From Bacteroidales bacterium (GTDB taxonomy: Bacteria > Bacteroidota > Bacteroidia > Bacteroidales > Bacteroidaceae): a stretch of DNA of 64,000 nt. A program made the translations under genes and the position numbers. The stretch covers positions 1 to 64,000 of the forward strand of contig JAQXRG010000124.1 in assembly GCA_029218405.1 (NCBI GenBank). Direction: 5' to 3'. Below, piece by piece: positions 52,178 through 59,910 of the stretch; position 1 is the first letter of the stretch; each line of letters starts with the position of its first letter. The notes beneath the pieces were generated by a model. The model ran no database searches. It was not told the origin of the DNA and worked only from the letters and a program-made list of their open reading frames with translations.

Positions 52178-53524
52178 TTATACACCGGTATAGTTGTGCG
52201 GAGTGATGGCACGCAGTTCCTCCTTCACCGCTTCGCTGACATTCAGGGTCTCAATGAACTCCTTGATGGAGGCTTCGTTGATGGCCTGGTTGGTGCGGGT
52301 CAGCGCCTTCAGCGCCTCGTACGGATGCGGGTAAGCCTCGCGGCGCAGGATGGTCTGCACGGCCTCTGCCACCACGCTCCAGCAGTTGTCCAGGTCGGCG
52401 GCGATCTTCGGTTCGTTCAGGAGCAGCTTGCCCAGTCCTTTCAGCGAGCTTTGGATGGCGATGACCGTATGGCCGAACGGCACGCCGATGTTGCGGAGCA
52501 CGGTCGAGTCGGTCAGGTCGCGCTGCAGTCGTGATACGGGCAGCTTACCCGACAGGTGTTCCAGTATGGCGTTGGCCATGCCGAGGTTGCCTTCGGCGTT
52601 CTCGAAGTCGATGGGGTTCACCTTGTGGGGCATGGCACTGGAGCCGACCTCGCCCGCCTTGATCTTCTGCTTGAAGTACTCCATGGAGATGTACTGCCAG
52701 AAGTCGCGGTTCATGTCAATCATGATGGTGTTGATGCGCTTCATGGCGTCGAAGATGGCGCCCAGGTTGTCGTAGTTGGAAATCTGGGTAGTGTATTCCT
52801 CCCGCTCCAGTCCCAGCTTCTCGGCCACGAAACAGTTGCCGAACGCCTTCCAGTCGTAGGCCGGATACGCCACATGATGGGCGTTGTAGTTGCCCGTAGC
52901 TCCGCCGAACTTGGCGGTGATGGGGCAGGCCTTCAGCAGGGCTAACTGCCGGTTCAGGCGGTAGGCGAACACCTGGATTTCCTTGCCCAGCCGGGTGGGG
53001 GAAGCCGGCTGTCCGTGGGTCTTGGCCAGCATGGGGATGTCCTTCCATTCCTCCGCATACGCCGTCAGCTGGTCGATGAGCCGCTGCAGCTGCGGGTAAT
53101 AGACCTCCTCCAGCGCGTCCTTGATGGACAAGGGGACGGAAGTGTTGTTGATGTCCTGCGAGGTCAGGCCGAAGTGGATGAACTCCTTGTAGGCGTCCAG
53201 GCCGCCCATTCGGTCAAACTGTTCCTTGATGAAATACTCCACGGCCTTCACGTCGTGGTTGGTCACGCTCTCAATTTCCTTGATGCGTGCGGCGTCCGCT
53301 TCGGAGAAGTTGCGGTAGATGTCGCGCAACGGCTCGAAGAGTTGATGGTCGAAGGCCGCCAGCTGAGGCAGGGGCAGTTCGCACAGGGTAATGAAATATT
53401 CAATTTCCACTCGCACCCGATATTTCATCAGGGCATATTCGGAGAAGTAAGCCGCCAAAGCTCCCGCTTTGCTTCTGTACCGGCCGTCGATGGGGGATAC
53501 GGCCGTCAGTAAATCAAGCTCCAT
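52178..53524 (-). CDS. purB: Adenylosuccinate lyase
   Basis: Cleaves SAICAR and adenylosuccinate in purine synthesis. The 448-residue protein starts MELDLLTAVSPIDGRYRSK (an ATG one codon earlier is possible) and has HFGLTSQDINNTSVP, the loop with the catalytic serine, SSAMPHKVNPIDFEN, and KTHGQPASPTRLGKE with the catalytic histidine. It belongs to the longer PurB type with E. coli-like ~450 residues. A TAATTTTG box lies 56 nt upstream. Confidence 0.96.
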   Translation of the reverse strand: MELDLLTAVSPIDGRYRSKAGALAAYFSEYALMKYRVRVEIEYFITLCELPLPQLAAFDHQLFEPLRDIYRNFSEADAARIKEIESVTNHDVKAVEYFIKEQFDRMGGLDAYKEFIHFGLTSQDINNTSVPLSIKDALEEVYYPQLQRLIDQLTAYAEEWKDIPMLAKTHGQPASPTRLGKEIQVFAYRLNRQLALLKACPITAKFGGATGNYNAHHVAYPAYDWKAFGNCFVAEKLGLEREEYTTQISNYDNLGAIFDAMKRINTIMIDMNRDFWQYISMEYFKQKIKAGEVGSSAMPHKVNPIDFENAEGNLGMANAILEHLSGKLPVSRLQRDLTDSTVLRNIGVPFGHTVIAIQSSLKGLGKLLLNEPKIAADLDNCWSVVAEAVQTILRREAYPHPYEALKALTRTNQAINEASIKEFIETLNVSEAVKEELRAITPHNYTGV

Positions 53525-53579
53525 CATGTTGTTGATTCCTTATTTTTAAAATGTAAATGATATCATTTGTTTCAGGCCG

Positions 53580-53587
53580 CAAAATTA
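53580..53587 (-). promoter_or_regulatory. Candidate promoter -7 box of purB
   Basis: TAATTTTG on the minus strand, about 56 nt upstream of purB. The -33 match is poor. Confidence 0.45.
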
Positions 53588-53674
53588 ATGCTTTTTTCGT
53601 TGCCAACGGGTCTATTACAGAAAAGATTAGTATTTATTTTCGTTAAATCCGCTTGCGGTGTCCTTCCCTTGCGC

Positions 53675-53682
53675 TAACTTTG
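53675..53682 (+). promoter_or_regulatory. Promoter -7 box of the DUF4250 gene
   Basis: TAACTTTG with TTG exactly 19 nt upstream, 28 nt before the start codon of the small gene. Confidence 0.6.
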
Positions 53683-53709
53683 CGGCGTAAATCATAAGAA
53701 CCTACTGAC

Positions 53710-53886
53710 ATGGAATTACCCAATGACCCGATGATGCTTTTCAGCGTCATCAACATGAAACTGCGTGACTGCTATCCTTCCCTCGATGCCCTGTGCGATG
53801 ACCTGGGCGTCAGCCGCCAAGACATCGAAAGCCGGCTGCAGGCAGCCGGCTTCGAGTACAATCCCGAACAGAACAAGTTCTGGTGA
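53710..53886 (+). CDS. DUF4250 protein (58 residues)
   Basis: A short gene missing from the ORF track because it is below its length cut-off. It encodes MELPNDPMMLFSVINMKLRD, then CYPSLDALCDDLGVS and ends AGFEYNPEQNKFW, an almost complete match to the DUF4250 pattern (LPNDPMMLFSFINMKLRD..SL..LC.....G.EYN...NKFW). The predicted fold is a small helical protein. It has its own promoter and ends 17 nt before the convergent proB. Function unknown. Confidence 0.88.
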   Translation: MELPNDPMMLFSVINMKLRDCYPSLDALCDDLGVSRQDIESRLQAAGFEYNPEQNKFW

Positions 53887-53903
53887 GCCTGTCCGCACGG
53901 GCC

Positions 53904-54989
53904 TTATTCTTCCCGGACAAAGTAGTCGTAGTGCACTAAGGGGCGTTGTCCGTGCTGGCCCATCTGCCGACGGGCCTCTTCGGACGAGCACGCCACACGG
54001 CCCACTCCCATGCGACGTCCCTGCTCGTCCACTACCCGTACGATGTCATCCTTCTCGAATTCACCTTCGACACGGGTCACGCCCACCGGCAGCAGGCTGG
54101 CGGCTTTCCGGCTCCGCAGGATATCCGCCGCTTCCGCGTTCAGGTGCAGCTCGCCCTTGGCGAACCCCTCGCTGTGCGCAATCCACTTCTTCACGCTCGA
54201 CACCTCCTGAGGCCGGGGGACGAAGCGGGTGCAGACGGTCTCGTCGGGACGCTCCAGCAGGTCGGTCAGGATGTTCTCCCGCTTGCCGTTGGCGATGATG
54301 ACGGCGATGCCCTCGTCGGCCACCTTGCGGGCAATGGTGGTCTTGGTCAGCATGCCGCCCCGGCCGAAGCCCGACTTCTCCGTCTGGATATAGTCCGTCA
54401 GGTCCTTGCCGGGCTCCACCTGCCGTATCACTTCCGCACCGGGGTCGGAGGGAGAGCCGTTGTAGATGCCGTCGATGTTGCTCAGGATAATCAGCGCCTG
54501 CATGTCCATCATCGAGGCCACCAGGCCGGACAGCTCGTCGTTGTCGGTAAACATCAGCTCCGTGACAGACACGGTATCGTTCTCGTTGACGATGGGAATC
54601 ACCCCGTTGTCCAGCATCACCCGCATGCAGTTGCGCTGGGTGAGGTAATGCCGTCGGGTGCCGAAGCTTTCCTTGGTGGCCAGCACCTGCCCCACCGTAA
54701 TCCCGTGCTCGCGGAACAGCTCGTAGTAGCGGTTGATGAGCTTGGCCTGTCCGATGGCCGAGTACAACTGCCGCTGGTCCACGCTGTCCAGCTTGCGCGA
54801 CACCTTTATCTCGCTGCGTCCCGACGCTACCGCGCCCGAGGACACCAGCACCACTTCCACGCCTGCCTTGTGCAGCTCGGCCAGCTGGTCAACCAATGCC
54901 GATACCCGGGTCACGTCCAGTGTCCCGTCCTTGCGGGTCAGCACGTTGCTGCCCACCTTCACCGCTATTCGTGTGTATTGATAGTCCAT
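53904..54989 (-). CDS. proB: Glutamate 5-kinase
   Basis: First step of proline synthesis. The 361-residue protein starts MDYQYTRIAVKVGSNVLTRK; it has VVLVSSGAVASGR, the glutamate-binding VIPIVNENDTVSV and GRGGMLTKTTIARKVADEG, followed by a C-terminal PUA domain (LPVGVTRVEGEFEKDDIVRV). The ORF track starts 20 codons early, upstream of the TACTTTTG promoter. proA is not adjacent, though the pair is often clustered. Confidence 0.95.
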   Translation of the reverse strand: MDYQYTRIAVKVGSNVLTRKDGTLDVTRVSALVDQLAELHKAGVEVVLVSSGAVASGRSEIKVSRKLDSVDQRQLYSAIGQAKLINRYYELFREHGITVGQVLATKESFGTRRHYLTQRNCMRVMLDNGVIPIVNENDTVSVTELMFTDNDELSGLVASMMDMQALIILSNIDGIYNGSPSDPGAEVIRQVEPGKDLTDYIQTEKSGFGRGGMLTKTTIARKVADEGIAVIIANGKRENILTDLLERPDETVCTRFVPRPQEVSSVKKWIAHSEGFAKGELHLNAEAADILRSRKAASLLPVGVTRVEGEFEKDDIVRVVDEQGRRMGVGRVACSSEEARRQMGQHGQRPLVHYDYFVREE

Positions 54990-55016
54990 GGTTATTGTTG
55001 TTGGTTCATTCGGCCG

Positions 55017-55024
55017 CAAAAGTA
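55017..55024 (-). promoter_or_regulatory. Candidate promoter -7 box of proB
   Basis: TACTTTTG on the minus strand, 27 nt upstream of the proB start codon and inside the space after the GH97 gene. Confidence 0.5.
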
Positions 55025-55056
55025 CTGCTTTTTTTCCATATATCCCCATGATGGGC

Positions 55057-57168
55057 TTAGCGGATGCTGATGGCCACTCCGCCGCTGGGCGCCAGGCGTT
55101 GCCGGAGCACGGTCTTTGCCGTCACCTTCTTCCGGGTGATGACGTACGCCTTGGGGTTGGTCTGCCAGTGCGCGTCCTTCGCGTCGGCATAGAGGGTCGC
55201 CTCGAAGGTGCGTCCGGCCGGCAGGAAGCTGAGGTCGATGACCGCCGTGCGGGCGTTCTCGTCGGTGATGCCGCCCACATACCATTCTTCCTTCCCTTTG
55301 GCCTTGCGGGCGATGGTGATGTAGTCACCGGGTTCCGCTTCCAGCACCTTCGTGTCGTCCCAGTCCACCGCCACGTCCTTGATGAACTGGAAGGCATCGG
55401 GGTAGCGCTCGTAGTTGGGATAGAGGTCCGCCGCCATCTGCAGGGGACTGTACATCGTGACGTAGAGGGCCAGCTGCTTCGCCAGCGTGGTGCTGAGCCG
55501 GGCCGGGTTGGAACCATAGACGGAGAGGTCGCCCTCGAAGATGCCGGGCGTATAGTCCATCGGTCCTCCCATCAGGCGGGTAAAGGGCAGGATGGTGGTG
55601 TGGTCGGGCCGGTTGCCGTTGAACGACTCGAACTCCGTGCCGCGGGCCGACTCCTGGGCAATCCAGTTGGGATAAGTGCGGCAGAGCCCTGTGGGACGTA
55701 CCGCCTCGTGCGAGTTGACCATGATGCGGTGGCGCGCCGCCTCTTTCGCCACATGGAGATAGTGGTTCACCATCCACTGTCCGTCGTGGTGCTCGCTGCG
55801 CGGGATGAGCGGACCCACATAACCGGTCTTCACCGCGTCGTAGCCGTGGGCGTTCATGAAGCGGAAGGCATCCGCCAGCTGCCGCTCGTAGTCAAGGGCG
55901 GACGAGGTGGTCTCGTGGTGCATGATAATCTTCACCCCTTTCGCCTTGGCGTAGCGGTGCAGCTCCTCGACATCAAAGTCGGGATAGGCGCGGGTGAAGC
56001 TGTAGATGCGTTCTTTGGCGTAGGCCCAGTTGTCTTCCCATCCTTCGTTCCATCCTTCCACCAGTACGGCGTCGAAGCCGTGCCGGGCGGCGAAGTCGAT
56101 GTATTCTTTCACGTGGGCCGTGTTCGCGCCGTGGTGCCCGTTGGGCGGCAGCTGGCTGTAGTCAGTCTCGCCGATGCGGATGTCCTGCGTGTCGGTGTAG
56201 GCCCAGGTGGAGCCGCCGCCGGTGAAGTATTCCCACCATACGCCCACGTACTTGGTGGGATGAATCCACGAAGTGTCCTCCAGAGCGCAAGGCTCGTTCA
56301 GGTTGAGGATGAGGGAGGAGGCCAGCAGGTCGCGCGCGTCGTCACTGACGATGAGGGTGCGCCAGGGCGATACGCTGCCGGTCTGCAGGTAGCCCTTCAC
56401 ACCGTTCTTGTCGGGCGTGAGGTGGGTGCTCAGCACAAACCGGCGGTCGTCTAAGTTGAGGTGCATGGCGGGATAGTCCACCAGTGCCGCCTCGTGCAGG
56501 CTGATGTAGAGTCCCTCGGCCGTCTTCAGCAGCAGCGGCGTCTGTACGGCGAGGGTGGGAGAGGGCGACTTGCAAGCCAGCCCTTCCTCGCGCACGGCAG
56601 GCATCCGTTCCGCCACTTCCGACAGGCGGGAGGTGGTGGTGGGGAATTCGTTGGTGTCATAGTCGGCGGGCAGCCAGAAGGCGGTATGGTCGCCGGTCAG
56701 CCGGAACTCGGTCAGCTCTTCGGCCAGATTGAAGTGGCGCAGATGAGGCTGGGTGGGAAACTCGTAGCGGAATCCCAGTCCGTCGTCGAAGAGGCGGAAC
56801 CGGAGGTGGAGGCGGCGTTGGCTTTTCTCCTGCTCCAGCTCTACGGACAGCTCGTTGTGGTGGTCGCGGATGCGGCTGTACTGTCCCCATACGGGGGTCC
56901 ATTCGGTGTCGGAAGTACGCTCCGTGTGGGACAGGATGCGGAACCCACTGCTGTAGTCGATGTTGGGGAGGATGCGGAAGCCCATGCGGCTTTCTTCCAC
57001 CACCGCCTGTCCTTTATAGAATAAGGAATAGGCGGGCGTGCGGTCTTCCGTCAGGCGGAACCGCAGTTCGAACTGTCCGTTGGGGGAACGGAGGGTTTGG
57101 GCGACGGTCGGCAATGCCGTCAGCAGCCCTACGAGGAGGGCGAGTAAGGGTCTGTTCAAGTGTCTCAT
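55057..57168 (-). CDS. Glycoside hydrolase family 97 alpha-glucosidase
   Basis: A 703-residue exported enzyme: signal peptide MRHLNRPLLALLVGLLTALP ending near VAQ, an N-terminal super-beta-sandwich, and a catalytic barrel. In the inverting SusB-type enzymes the base pair of glutamates is 24 residues from the catalytic acid (Glu508/Glu532); here Glu488 (SHEAVRPTG) and Glu512 (RGTEFESFNG) lie at the same distance, which favours an inverting alpha-glucosidase over the retaining alpha-galactosidases of this family. The WWEYFTGGGSTWAY segment precedes the barrel. It is not next to a starch-utilisation locus. Promoter TTG-20-TACTTTTG; array 2 lies just upstream of the promoter. Confidence 0.93.
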   Translation of the reverse strand: MRHLNRPLLALLVGLLTALPTVAQTLRSPNGQFELRFRLTEDRTPAYSLFYKGQAVVEESRMGFRILPNIDYSSGFRILSHTERTSDTEWTPVWGQYSRIRDHHNELSVELEQEKSQRRLHLRFRLFDDGLGFRYEFPTQPHLRHFNLAEELTEFRLTGDHTAFWLPADYDTNEFPTTTSRLSEVAERMPAVREEGLACKSPSPTLAVQTPLLLKTAEGLYISLHEAALVDYPAMHLNLDDRRFVLSTHLTPDKNGVKGYLQTGSVSPWRTLIVSDDARDLLASSLILNLNEPCALEDTSWIHPTKYVGVWWEYFTGGGSTWAYTDTQDIRIGETDYSQLPPNGHHGANTAHVKEYIDFAARHGFDAVLVEGWNEGWEDNWAYAKERIYSFTRAYPDFDVEELHRYAKAKGVKIIMHHETTSSALDYERQLADAFRFMNAHGYDAVKTGYVGPLIPRSEHHDGQWMVNHYLHVAKEAARHRIMVNSHEAVRPTGLCRTYPNWIAQESARGTEFESFNGNRPDHTTILPFTRLMGGPMDYTPGIFEGDLSVYGSNPARLSTTLAKQLALYVTMYSPLQMAADLYPNYERYPDAFQFIKDVAVDWDDTKVLEAEPGDYITIARKAKGKEEWYVGGITDENARTAVIDLSFLPAGRTFEATLYADAKDAHWQTNPKAYVITRKKVTAKTVLRQRLAPSGGVAISIR

Positions 57169-57191
57169 AGTTTCGTAAAATGCTTGGTAGG

Positions 57192-57199
57192 CAAAAGTA
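57192..57199 (-). promoter_or_regulatory. Promoter -7 box of the GH97 gene
   Basis: TACTTTTG on the minus strand with TTG 20 nt upstream, 23 nt before the start codon. Array 2 begins about 75 nt further upstream. Confidence 0.6.
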
Positions 57200-57274
57200 G
57201 TGTTTTTTTCTCCAAGATGCAAGCGAAAAAACGAGGAAGAAGATTTTGTTTTACAAAAAACGAGGGTCGCACCC

Positions 57275-57506
57275 TTACGACTGCGTTCGTTACCTCCTCA
57301 CGACTTCGTTGGTGGCCCTCTGACGAACGCGTTCGTGACAACCTCACGAACGCAGTCGTCAGACCGTCACGACTGCGGTTGTTACGGTACAAGAATGCCT
57401 GTCGTGACCTTGCAAGAATGCCTGTCGTTAGGAGGTAAGAATGCCTGTTATAAGGAGGTCACAATGGGCAGTCTCGTCCCCTCGAAACAGGCATGTTGCT
57501 ACTCCC
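57275..57506. repeat. Array 2: nine to ten tandem 23-nt quasi-palindromic units
   Basis: Same design as array 1: an 18-nt core plus a 5-nt spacer with an exact 23-nt period. Reading the plus strand, five ACGA-type cores (TTACGACTGCGTTCGTTA, TGACGAACGCGTTCGTGA and variants, the latter with a perfect 14-bp palindrome ACGAACGCGTTCGT) are followed by three CAAGAATGCCTGTCGTTA-type cores and one or two degenerate units. Spacers are cctcc, ccctc, caacc, gaccg, cggta, ccttg, ggagg, ggagg. The AAGAATGCCTGTCGTTA core and the spacers cggta and ggagg are shared with array 1. It lies between two minus-strand genes (GH97 and porin-like). Function unknown. Confidence 0.85.
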
Positions 57507-57795
57507 TATACCCGTGTTTTTGGTGATTTTGCTGTCACCTACACCTTTTTTCTTTTATTCGATTGGTACATAACAAGATAGGTAGGTAGCAGAAGGGTGA
57601 CAGAGGTGACAGCAAAAGTATGAAATATACATTATTTAACTAAAAAAATAGCCAAAAAACTTCTAATTCGTCAGAGTTTCATGTCACGCTTTGGAACCTG
57701 AATTATGAACGGTTCCAAAAAGAGTTCACCAAAGAGGGAAACGAGTTCCTAAAACCACAAAGGAAAAAGCTATGAGACAGAGACACCGTTCACGG
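57507..57795. other. Flank of array 2 with inverted GGTGACAGCAAAA repeats; no gene seen
   Basis: TTTTGCTGTCACC (57527-57539) and its exact reverse complement GGTGACAGCAAAA (57605-57617) flank ~65 nt; the second lies in a doubled GGTGACAGAGGTGACAG. Next to it a TACTTTTG box (57620-57613, minus strand) could start transcription into the array. A separate small palindrome GGAACC-N12-GGTTCC is at 57691-57714. The reverse complement of 57490-57570 resembles the flank of array 1. I see no coding sequence here. Confidence 0.55.
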
Positions 57796-57984
57796 TTATC
57801 GTTGTGAATCTGTCACCAGTGTATATGCGAAGTCTTTCATCTGAATCTCATATATTTCCTGCTTCAGCATCCATTCTCTGACGCTCTCACTTTCCGTATG
57901 GATGTGTACATCGTAAAAGCGAGGGAGAGCACGCCGCTCTCGCCTCGCTTGTCCGGACAGGCCCTCTTTTCGGAATGCTGTCAC
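57796..57984 (-). pseudogene. Small ORF of uncertain status, perhaps a gene remnant
   Basis: An ORF of 62 codons without a recognisable domain (contains FYDVHIHTESESVREWMLKQ). It has no promoter box or conserved neighbour, and lies in a region rich in repeats, between array 2 and the porin-like gene. The sequence from WMLKQEIYEIQMKDFAY looks more protein-like than random, so it could be the end of a decayed gene. I cannot name the parent. Confidence 0.3.
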
Positions 57985-58003
57985 AGGCCGGTTAGATAAG
58001 AGA

Positions 58004-58816
58004 TTAAAATTGGAATACCTGTGCGCCTATCTGGAAGAAGGCTCTGTCCATCACCGGATTGAATACAGCGGTTGCAAAGACGGGAAGTGAATAATCGTGC
58101 GTGAGTCGCAACCGGCGTTCGGCACGAAGTTCGAGGTGTATCAATCCGGGTTTGTCACTATAGAACGTACTCCGGTCGCCTGCTTTGCTGGCCAGTGTAA
58201 AGGCACCGCCTGCGGAGGCATCGAACCGCCAGTCGGCATCTTGGTACAAGGTGTATCCGGCCATCAGGTAGCAGGAGTAGCGGTTGGCACTATTGTCGCT
58301 CCAGCGGTCGCGTCCGAAGAGGATGGTTGACCAGCTCAGTGTCAGCGGAAAGCGTGGGGCGGATTCGGCGAACCGATAGGTAAGGATGCAATCCAAGAAG
58401 CGTCCGGTGGTGCGGGCGGAGTAGTTGAAGAACTGGTGATTGTTGTAGTCGGCTCCGGGTGAGAAATTGTAGGTGTCCCAGAGGGCCAGCTGCCAGCCAC
58501 CAGCCTTGAACTCACCGAAGAAGTTGAACTCTTTGTACTGGCCCGAGCTGTTGGTGCCGTTCCAGAAACCGAGTCGTACGTGGTCGTTTTGGTCGTGAAC
58601 GGCCAGGCTGGTACACATCACCAGACCGTCGCTCACCTCAATGCCTCGCCACAGGTGGTTATTGGCGACTTGAAGGCTGAAGTCCACATGGCGGCGTACG
58701 GAGGACAGCTCCTGCGCCTTGGCGGTAGCATGAAAGCCAGCTACCGCCAAGGCAACAGTAACAACCTTAAATAAAAACCTACCTATGTGTTCTGCATAAC
58801 TATGATTGATTGTCAT
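58004..58816 (-). CDS. Outer-membrane porin-like beta-barrel protein (TorF family-like)
   Basis: A 270-residue exported protein: signal peptide VVTVALAVAGFHATAKAQ, then alternating amphipathic strands ending in aromatic residues up to the C-terminal FQIGAQVFQF, typical of an outer-membrane barrel. The segment VANNHLWRGIEVSDG resembles the start of TorF/Gcw_chp putative porins. It follows the zinc dehydrogenase gene by 27 nt, so it should be the last gene of the symporter-dehydrogenase-porin unit and may admit the same substrate through the outer membrane. The exact family is uncertain. Confidence 0.75.
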   Translation of the reverse strand: MTINHSYAEHIGRFLFKVVTVALAVAGFHATAKAQELSSVRRHVDFSLQVANNHLWRGIEVSDGLVMCTSLAVHDQNDHVRLGFWNGTNSSGQYKEFNFFGEFKAGGWQLALWDTYNFSPGADYNNHQFFNYSARTTGRFLDCILTYRFAESAPRFPLTLSWSTILFGRDRWSDNSANRYSCYLMAGYTLYQDADWRFDASAGGAFTLASKAGDRSTFYSDKPGLIHLELRAERRLRLTHDYSLPVFATAVFNPVMDRAFFQIGAQVFQF

Positions 58817-58843
58817 TCTGATTATCGTTTATGGGTTTGTCGG

Positions 58844-59875
58844 TTATTTCTCCAGGTCAATGATCACCTTCATGGTCGTGGCTCTGTTCTGGTCGATGTA
58901 TTGATAGGCCTCGTCGTATTGCTCGAAGGAAAAGCGGTTGGAAATCAGCGGTTCAAGATTCACAAGGCCACGGCTCACGAAGTCCACGGCGGTCAGGTAG
59001 TCCTCGTGGCGGTACATCATTGTACCGATTAGACGGAGCTCGTGTTCGCCCAGGTAGAACATGCTGAGCGCCGGATCCTTGGCAAATACCGCTACAATGA
59101 CGATGTCGCTTCCCTTTTCTATGGTCTCCATCAGCGAGCGTACACTCGACTCGACACCGGCTACCTCGAAGCCCACCTGGTAGCCTTCGTCGCCGAACAC
59201 CTCTTGGACGGCTTCCTTTAGGGGCTTGTGGAGTACGTTGGCCGTATATTGGATGCCGCAATCGTTGGCTTTGGCCAAGCGCAGGTCGCTGACATCGGTA
59301 ATCAATACCTTCTTGGCGCCACGTGCCTTGCAGAACTGGGCCACCAGGTTGCCGATGGCTCCGGCACCACTCACTACCACGTTCTTTCCCTTGACATCGG
59401 TGCGCTGGGTGGCGTGGGCACCTACGGCGGAGGGCTCAATCATCGCACCGTAATCTAAACTCATGCCTTCGGGAAGCACCACTACGCGGTCGTCGGTCGT
59501 CACGAAATAGTCCTGTGCCACTCCATCAGCCTGGAAGGCCTCCACGCGGAGATGTTCGCACACGTTGTATTGGCCGCGTTTGCAGGGGCCGCATTCGCCA
59601 CAGACCAGCTGCGGACGTGCGGTAATCGCGTCGCCTGGCTTGCAGACGGTCACATCCGTGCCTACGGCTACTACGATGGCCGAATATTCATGGCCTTGCA
59701 CTACGGGATAGAACGTGGCAGGGTGCAGGCCATGGTAGGAGTGAATCTCGCTGCCACAGATACCGATGCGCTTCACGTTGATCAATACCTGGTGGGGCTG
59801 CAACTGCTCGGCCTTGGGGGCTTCCAACTCTCTGAACTCAATATGCTTTGGGGATACTAAAACTGCTTGTCTCAT
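58844..59875 (-). CDS. Zinc-dependent alcohol (polyol) dehydrogenase
   Basis: A 343-residue medium-chain dehydrogenase related to sorbitol and L-threonine dehydrogenases. Catalytic zinc ligands are expected in GICGSEIHSYHG (Cys near residue 39), GHEYSA and the Glu after MIEPS; the structural zinc cysteines are in CGECGPCKRGQYNVC. The Rossmann motif VSGAGAIGNLVAQFC binds NAD. Neighbouring symporter and porin genes suggest that it oxidises an imported sugar, sugar alcohol or sugar acid, but the substrate is not defined. Confidence 0.9.
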   Translation of the reverse strand: MRQAVLVSPKHIEFRELEAPKAEQLQPHQVLINVKRIGICGSEIHSYHGLHPATFYPVVQGHEYSAIVVAVGTDVTVCKPGDAITARPQLVCGECGPCKRGQYNVCEHLRVEAFQADGVAQDYFVTTDDRVVVLPEGMSLDYGAMIEPSAVGAHATQRTDVKGKNVVVSGAGAIGNLVAQFCKARGAKKVLITDVSDLRLAKANDCGIQYTANVLHKPLKEAVQEVFGDEGYQVGFEVAGVESSVRSLMETIEKGSDIVIVAVFAKDPALSMFYLGEHELRLIGTMMYRHEDYLTAVDFVSRGLVNLEPLISNRFSFEQYDEAYQYIDQNRATTMKVIIDLEK

Positions 59876-59910
59876 AATTCAATAATTTTTAAATGGATGA
59901 ATAGAATGGG

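Noticed and set aside
53716-53991. 91-residue minus-strand ORF
   Set aside because: It is the complement of the small DUF4250 gene, which has a promoter and a full family match.
54988-56454. 488-residue plus-strand ORF over the GH97 gene
   Set aside because: Shadow ORF opposite a GH97 gene with both catalytic glutamates.
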